This document shows, in pieces, positions 6,387-9,886 of a stretch of 9,886 nucleotides of DNA (the first letter of the stretch is position 1; every line of letters begins with the position of its first letter). The stretch comes from Betaproteobacteria bacterium (lineage in GTDB: Bacteria; Pseudomonadota; Gammaproteobacteria; Burkholderiales; Burkholderiaceae), in the NCBI GenBank assembly GCA_009921765.1, contig RFXC01000164.1:1-9886 (forward strand), written 5' to 3'. The notes under the pieces are model-generated. The model had not been told where the DNA came from and ran no database searches. It worked only from the letters and a program-made list of their open reading frames with translations. The position numbers were made by a program, and so were the translations under genes.

Positions 6387-7598
6387 ATGAAACTCCCCCT
6401 TGAAGGTCTGCGCGTCATCGACCTGACCACCGTGATGTCGGGTCCGTTCTGTGCCATGACGCTCGCTGACATGGGTGCCGACGTCATCAAGATCGAGACC
6501 GTGCCCGATGGCGACGCAATCCGCCGCTTCGATCCTCTGATCAATGGCGAGTCCTACTGTTTTGCAGTGCTGAACCGCAACAAGCGGAGCGTGGCACTCA
6601 ATCTGAAAGACCCGAGGGGCATGGGCGCTTTCCTGAAGCTCGCCGATGGCGCGGACATCGTCCTGGAGAATTTTCGTCCCGGCGTCACCAAACGCCTGGG
6701 GGTCGATTATGACTCGCTGTCGGCGCGCAACCCGGGGCTGGTCTACGCATCCATTTCCGGCTTTGGTCAGACCGGACCACTGTCGAGCAAGGGCGGATAC
6801 GACATCATCGCGCAGGGCATGTCGGGCATCATGCTCATGACCGGCATGCAGGGCAGCCGGCCGGTGAAGGTAGGCATCGCCATGAACGACATCGCCGCTG
6901 GCATCACGACCACCTATGCGGTGCTGGGCGCCCTGGTCGGGAAGCTTCGCCACGGCAAGGGTCAGTATGTTGAAACCTCGCTGCTCGAGGCGGGGCTTGC
7001 CTGGACACACTGGGAATTTGCCGCGTTCTTCGGCGCTGGAGAGCGGCCGCTTGCCAATGGCACGCGCCACCGCCGGTCTGCGCCCTATCAGGCGCTTCGT
7101 ACCCAGGACGGCTATGTCACCGTCGGGGCCAACACCGACAAGCTCTGGCGCGCCCTCTGCAACGAGGTCTGCGGCCAGCCGGGTTGGATCGACGATCCGC
7201 GTTTTCGCACCAATTCGCTCCGCGTTGCGAACCTTGACGCGCTCGAGCAGACCATCGAAGCCGTGCTGGTCACGCGGCCCACCGCCCACTGGGTTGAACG
7301 ACTCGACGCGGCGGGTATCCCTGGTGGCCCCGTCTACACCTATGAGCAGGCGCTGTCCGACCCGCATGTGCTGGCACGCCGGATGGTGGTCGACATCGAT
7401 CACCCGGTGATTGGTCCCATGAAAAATATCGGGCTGCCGGTGAAGTCGAGTGGCGCACTGGCCGAAATCCGCAGGCCGGCCCCGCTCCTCGGCGAACACA
7501 GCGCAGAAGTCCTTGAATCAATCGGAATCGGTGCGACCGAATTCGCCGAGCTGGCGGCAGCAGGCGTAGTCATCGACGGTCGTCGGCCGCGCAACTGA
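6387..7598 (+). CDS. Class III (CaiB/BaiF) CoA-transferase, divergent copy
   Basis: A 403-residue family III CoA-transferase. Marks are LEGLRVIDLTTVMSGPFCAM (5-24), LADMGADVIKIE (26-37), LNRNKRSVALNLKDP (62-76), LENFRPGVTKRLGVDYDSL (93-111), GFGQTGP (125-131), YDIIAQGMSGIM (138-149), and GIAMNDIAAG (163-172), with Asp168 as the expected catalytic aspartate. The ATG at 6387 is chosen because AGGA lies ten bases upstream and the family's N-terminus begins there; an in-frame upstream ATG at 6336 would add 17 dissimilar residues. It is clearly not a recent copy of the minus-strand transferase at 1835, since identity is limited to family motifs. It is transcribed away from the P450 operon and may serve the same pathway on a different acid or as the return half of a CoA cycle (inference). 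Confidence 0.94.
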   Translation: MKLPLEGLRVIDLTTVMSGPFCAMTLADMGADVIKIETVPDGDAIRRFDPLINGESYCFAVLNRNKRSVALNLKDPRGMGAFLKLADGADIVLENFRPGVTKRLGVDYDSLSARNPGLVYASISGFGQTGPLSSKGGYDIIAQGMSGIMLMTGMQGSRPVKVGIAMNDIAAGITTTYAVLGALVGKLRHGKGQYVETSLLEAGLAWTHWEFAAFFGAGERPLANGTRHRRSAPYQALRTQDGYVTVGANTDKLWRALCNEVCGQPGWIDDPRFRTNSLRVANLDALEQTIEAVLVTRPTAHWVERLDAAGIPGGPVYTYEQALSDPHVLARRMVVDIDHPVIGPMKNIGLPVKSSGALAEIRRPAPLLGEHSAEVLESIGIGATEFAELAAAGVVIDGRRPRN

Positions 7599-7641
7599 TT
7601 CCCCGCCGCCTCACCCGCAACTCACCACGGACACCATCGCC

Positions 7642-8109
7642 ATGAGCCTTCACAGCTTTTCAGTGCGTACGATCGACGGCCGGGATGCAACGCTCGCCGA
7701 ATTCAGCGGACGCACGCTGCTGATCGTCAATGTCGCCAGCCAGTGCGGCCTCACGCCCCAGTATTCAGGCCTGCAGTCGCTGCATGCGCGGCTGGCCGAC
7801 CGGGGGTTCGCGGTACTCGGCTTTCCCTGCAATCAGTTCGGCGCGCAGGAACCGGGCAGCGAGGCGCAGATCCAGAACTTTTGCAGCAGCCGCTTTCAGG
7901 TGACCTTTCCCATGTTTGCCAAGGTCGAGGTCAACGGCCCGGGCGCGCATCCGCTCTACCAGTGGCTGAAGTCACAAAGCGGAGGCGCCGACATCGGCTG
8001 GAACTTTGCCAAATTTCTGATCGATCGCAGCGGGGCCCTCGTCAGCCGTCACGCCCCCACCGACACGCCTGAATCACTCGCGCCTGCCATTGAACGGTTG
8101 CTGGGCTGA
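7642..8109 (+). CDS. Glutathione peroxidase family protein (Cys type, probably thioredoxin-dependent)
   Basis: A 155-residue peroxidase of the normal bacterial length that reduces H2O2 and organic or lipid hydroperoxides. NVASQCGLT (30-38) holds the peroxidatic Cys35, encoded by an ordinary Cys codon rather than a selenocysteine UGA. LGFPCNQFGAQEPG (59-72) gives Gln69, and WNFAKFL (120-126) gives Trp120 and Asn121, completing the catalytic tetrad. Cys81 (in NFCSS) sits where thioredoxin-dependent members carry the resolving cysteine, so thioredoxin rather than glutathione is the likely reductant. No signal peptide is visible, so it should be cytoplasmic. It starts 43 bases after the CoA-transferase, with only a weak ribosome site, and DUF423 follows after 14 bases. 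It resembles E. coli BtuE. Confidence 0.96.
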   Translation: MSLHSFSVRTIDGRDATLAEFSGRTLLIVNVASQCGLTPQYSGLQSLHARLADRGFAVLGFPCNQFGAQEPGSEAQIQNFCSSRFQVTFPMFAKVEVNGPGAHPLYQWLKSQSGGADIGWNFAKFLIDRSGALVSRHAPTDTPESLAPAIERLLG

Positions 8110-8123
8110 TCAAGGCCGATACC

Positions 8124-8567
8124 ATGACCGCTGCCGGCAATGCCACGGAGGGCCGCCCAGCCCCACTCGGTGCAGCGCGACTGTCGATTGCGACGGGCGC
8201 CCTGCTGGGTGCGCTGGGCGTCATTGCGGGGGCTTTCGCTGCGCACGCGCTTCGCGGCCGGCTCCCGCCCGAGGCGCTTGCGCTGGTCGACACGGCGTCG
8301 CGCTATCAGCTGATCCATGCGCTTGCCCTCGTTGCAGTCGGCAGTCTGCAAATGATTCGGCCCTCGTTTGCGGCCCGGCTATCGGCCGCCAGCTTCGCTG
8401 CGGGCGTGCTGCTCTTCTGCGGCAGCCTCTATGCGCTGGCGTTCGGCGCGCCGCGAGCCCTGGGGATGATCGCGCCGATCGGCGGCGTACTGCTCATTAC
8501 CGGATGGCTCACCCTCGCGATTTCGGCCTGGCATCGCGTGACACGAAGCCCTGATGGTGCACACTAG
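8124..8567 (+). CDS. DUF423 family small integral membrane protein
   Basis: A 147-residue inner-membrane protein of the DUF423 family (E. coli YgdD-like), function unknown. Four hydrophobic helices are predicted at about residues 20-40, 61-78, 85-107 and 112-135. Family motifs visible are GAFAAHALRGRL (36-47), ASRYQLIHALAL (58-69), FCGSLYALAFG (98-108) and PIGGVLLITGWLTL (118-131). ATG 8124 has AAGG eight bases upstream, and the gene follows the peroxidase stop by 14 bases, so the two are likely co-transcribed. The TAG stop (8565-8567) is in the same frame as the RTX gene that follows. The first 16 or so residues are extra to the family and poorly conserved in appearance, so the true start could be slightly downstream, but no better ATG is seen. 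Confidence 0.9.
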   Translation: MTAAGNATEGRPAPLGAARLSIATGALLGALGVIAGAFAAHALRGRLPPEALALVDTASRYQLIHALALVAVGSLQMIRPSFAARLSAASFAAGVLLFCGSLYALAFGAPRALGMIAPIGGVLLITGWLTLAISAWHRVTRSPDGAH

Positions 8568-8606
8568 CGTGGTTGCGGCTCTGCCGCCCTCCTGCGCTCA
8601 CTGCTT

Positions 8607-9886
8607 GTGAACCCCATCAACGGCACCGCCGACAACGACACGCTGTACGGAACCGAAGGCAACGATTCCATTCTTGGCCTCGATGGCAACGACATCCTGG
8701 TCGCGGGTCCTGGGTTGGACACGCTCGATGGTGGGGCAGGCGACGACCAGTTTTATTCGCGCACCACCAATATGGCCGCCACATTCGACGATGGCGCAAA
8801 TCTGGTGATAGGCGGCGCCGGAAATGACCGCTTCGTGGGCGGCCTGGGCAATGACTCGGCATCAGGCGACGATGGCGATGACATTTTCCAGGGCGAGGCG
8901 GGTCAGGATCAGTTCTCAGGGGGAACCGGGGACGATCAGCTGTTCGGTGGCGTGGGCAGCGACAGCCTCAGCGGCGGCGCCGGAGACGACACAATAGACG
9001 GCGGTGCAGATGACGACCGGATAGAAGGCGGCACGGGCCACGACAGCCTGATCGGCAGCTCGGGTAACGATTATCTTGATGGCCAGGACGGCGATGACAC
9101 CCTCATCGCCAGCACCGGGTTGGATACCCTGATCGGTGGCGCCGGTAACGACCGCCTCTACTCCCGTACGCAGACCGACACCGGCGATGACGGTGCCAAC
9201 TCGGTGGACGGCGGCGCGGGCGACGATTCGTTCGTGGGCGGGCTGGGCAATGACACGGCTGTCGGCGGCACCGGACATGACACCCTCCAGGGCGCGGAAG
9301 GTCATGATCGTCTCGTCGGCGGCGACGACAACGATGAGCTCCACGGCGCCGAAGGCAATGACACGCTCGAAGGTGGCGATGGGCATGACCTCCTGGCCGG
9401 TGGCGCGGATGACGACAGCATTGTTGGCGGCGCTGCGAACGACACGCTGATCGCAGGGCCTGGACTGGATACGCTCCACGGCGGTGACGGCGACGACGCC
9501 ATCTATTCCCGAACCACAGATCTGGCATCCGACTTTGATGACGGCGCCAATTTGGCAAGCGGCGGCGCTGGAAACGATCTCTTTGCGGGCGGACTGGGTA
9601 ACGACTCGGTTTCGGGCGACGACGGTGACGACACCCTACAAGGCGAGGCCGGCGAGGATCGGCTGACCGGCGACAACGGGCACGACAGATTGTTCGGCGA
9701 CGAGGGTCGCGACAGCCTTGACGGCGGCGCGGGCGACGACACTGCAGATGGCGGTGCAGATGATGACCGGGTCGCGGGCGGCACGGGCCACGACAGCCTG
9801 ATCGGCAGCGCGGGGAACGATTATCTTGACGGCCAGGACGGCGATGACACCCTCATCGCCAGCACCGGGTTGGATACCCTGATCGG
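8607..9886 (+). CDS. RTX-type calcium-binding repeat protein, 3' part missing
   Basis: The frame is open from GTG 8607 to the window edge (426 full codons, no stop). After MNPIN it consists wholly of nonapeptides of the GGxGxDxUx type: 41 in-register copies, for example [18 protein letters not shown] and GGTGHDSLI. They are interrupted by three spacers of 18, 16 and 18 residues that begin SRT and contain DDGAN (8757-8810, 9162-9209, 9507-9560). Such repeats form a calcium-bound parallel beta-roll in proteins exported by type I secretion, whose signal is at the C-terminus, here unseen. There is no N-terminal signal peptide, and no catalytic domain is visible. The start is uncertain: no ATG lies between the DUF423 stop and the repeats, and no Shine-Dalgarno precedes the GTG. 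It is strongly Asp/Gly-rich and acidic. The function (adhesin, biofilm or surface protein, or enzyme) cannot be decided without the rest. Confidence 0.88.
   Translation, partial: MNPINGTADNDTLYGTEGNDSILGLDGNDILVAGPGLDTLDGGAGDDQFYSRTTNMAATFDDGANLVIGGAGNDRFVGGLGNDSASGDDGDDIFQGEAGQDQFSGGTGDDQLFGGVGSDSLSGGAGDDTIDGGADDDRIEGGTGHDSLIGSSGNDYLDGQDGDDTLIASTGLDTLIGGAGNDRLYSRTQTDTGDDGANSVDGGAGDDSFVGGLGNDTAVGGTGHDTLQGAEGHDRLVGGDDNDELHGAEGNDTLEGGDGHDLLAGGADDDSIVGGAANDTLIAGPGLDTLHGGDGDDAIYSRTTDLASDFDDGANLASGGAGNDLFAGGLGNDSVSGDDGDDTLQGEAGEDRLTGDNGHDRLFGDEGRDSLDGGAGDDTADGGADDDRVAGGTGHDSLIGSAGNDYLDGQDGDDTLIASTGLDTLI
9031..9136 (+). repeat. Near-identical direct repeat, copy 1 (partner 9781-9886)
   Basis: These 106 bases match 9781-9886 at an offset of exactly 750 bases with only three mismatches (at 9060, 9065 and 9080). 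They encode [20 protein letters not shown] and the start of unit B. The flanking parts of the two A units are clearly more diverged, which suggests local gene conversion or a recent duplication. Confidence 0.92.
9781..9886 (+). repeat. Near-identical direct repeat, copy 2, reaching the window end
   Basis: The partner of 9031-9136, offset 750 bases, with three mismatches in 106 bases. The match is still unbroken at the last base of the window, so the true repeat is longer than seen. Confidence 0.92.

Larger units (their letters stand above)
8703..9886 (+). repeat. 750-bp super-repeat inside the RTX gene (alternating 405- and 345-bp units)
   Basis: Unit A (8703-9107, 135 residues) is followed by unit B (9108-9452, 115 residues), then a second A (9453-9857) and the first 29 bases of a second B. 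Each unit starts with (A)xxGLDTL, has one nonapeptide ending in Tyr, then an SRT...DDGAN spacer, then a run of nonapeptides. A holds 13 nonapeptides plus an 18-residue spacer; B holds 11 plus a 16-residue spacer. Both copies of A share the order [35 protein letters not shown](S/A)[15 protein letters not shown]. Confidence 0.9.

Noticed and set aside
6357..7499. Minus-strand open frame of 380 codons opposite the second CoA-transferase
   Set aside because: The plus-strand frame has the full set of CoA-transferase motifs; this one has none and ends in the divergent region without a ribosome site.
7732..7760. Selenocysteine-type glutathione peroxidase
   Set aside because: The active-site codon at 7744-7746 is TGC (Cys35), and there is no in-frame TGA, so no selenocysteine is needed.
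8575..8587. Small hairpin GCGGC-TCT-GCCGC after the DUF423 stop, as a terminator
   Set aside because: The stem is five pairs and no T-run follows, so intrinsic termination is not supported.
8916..9479. Minus-strand open frame with repetitive Val/Ala-rich product, opposite the RTX gene
   Set aside because: Its repetitiveness simply mirrors the RTX repeats on the plus strand, and it is not conserved in any recognisable way.
8703..9886. Repeats as a CRISPR array or mobile-element repeats
   Set aside because: The period is in multiples of three, the frame stays open, and the units encode classic RTX nonapeptides, so the repeats are coding.

Overview
The window looks like a high-GC (about 60-65% by eye) proteobacterial chromosome segment, most likely Betaproteobacteria, order Burkholderiales. 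The main reasons are a Bug-family (TctC-like) periplasmic solute-binding protein set among CaiB/BaiF CoA-transferases, an HMG-CoA-lyase-like enzyme and crotonase genes, a grouping typical of that order. The taxonomic placement is inference; no rRNA or marker gene is present.

Left two thirds, minus strand (6180 down to 1): a tightly packed run of seven genes that reads as one catabolic operon. In transcription order these are a crotonase-fold enzyme, a cytochrome P450, a small [3Fe-4S]-type ferredoxin with a GTG start, a Bug periplasmic binding protein, a class III CoA-transferase, an HMG-CoA-lyase-like enzyme, and a UxaA/altronate-dehydratase-family protein cut off by the window edge. Most junctions are 4-base overlaps or gaps of 4-8 bases; only the CoA-transferase/lyase junction is wider (60 bases). 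A plausible logic is capture of an organic acid by the Bug protein, hydroxylation by P450 plus ferredoxin, CoA activation by transferase, crotonase chemistry, retro-aldol cleavage by the lyase, and a dehydratase step on a hydroxy-acid. The substrate cannot be read from the sequence.

Divergent control region (6181-6386): about 206 bases between the operon and a plus-strand CoA-transferase. It holds a candidate minus-strand promoter, an 8-bp perfect inverted repeat lying over its -10 and spacer, and a GC-rich hairpin in the predicted leader. No regulator gene is in the window.

Right third, plus strand (6387-9886): a second class III CoA-transferase, a thioredoxin-type glutathione peroxidase, a DUF423 membrane protein, and then the 5' part of an RTX-type protein running off the window end. 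The RTX part seen is 41 exact nine-residue repeats broken by three SRT...DDGAN spacers. Together they form a 250-residue (750-bp) super-repeat of alternating 135- and 115-residue units, which is the most distinctive structure in the window.

No rRNA, tRNA, insertion sequence, CRISPR array or convincing terminator was seen, and no gene-free stretch exceeds 300 bases.
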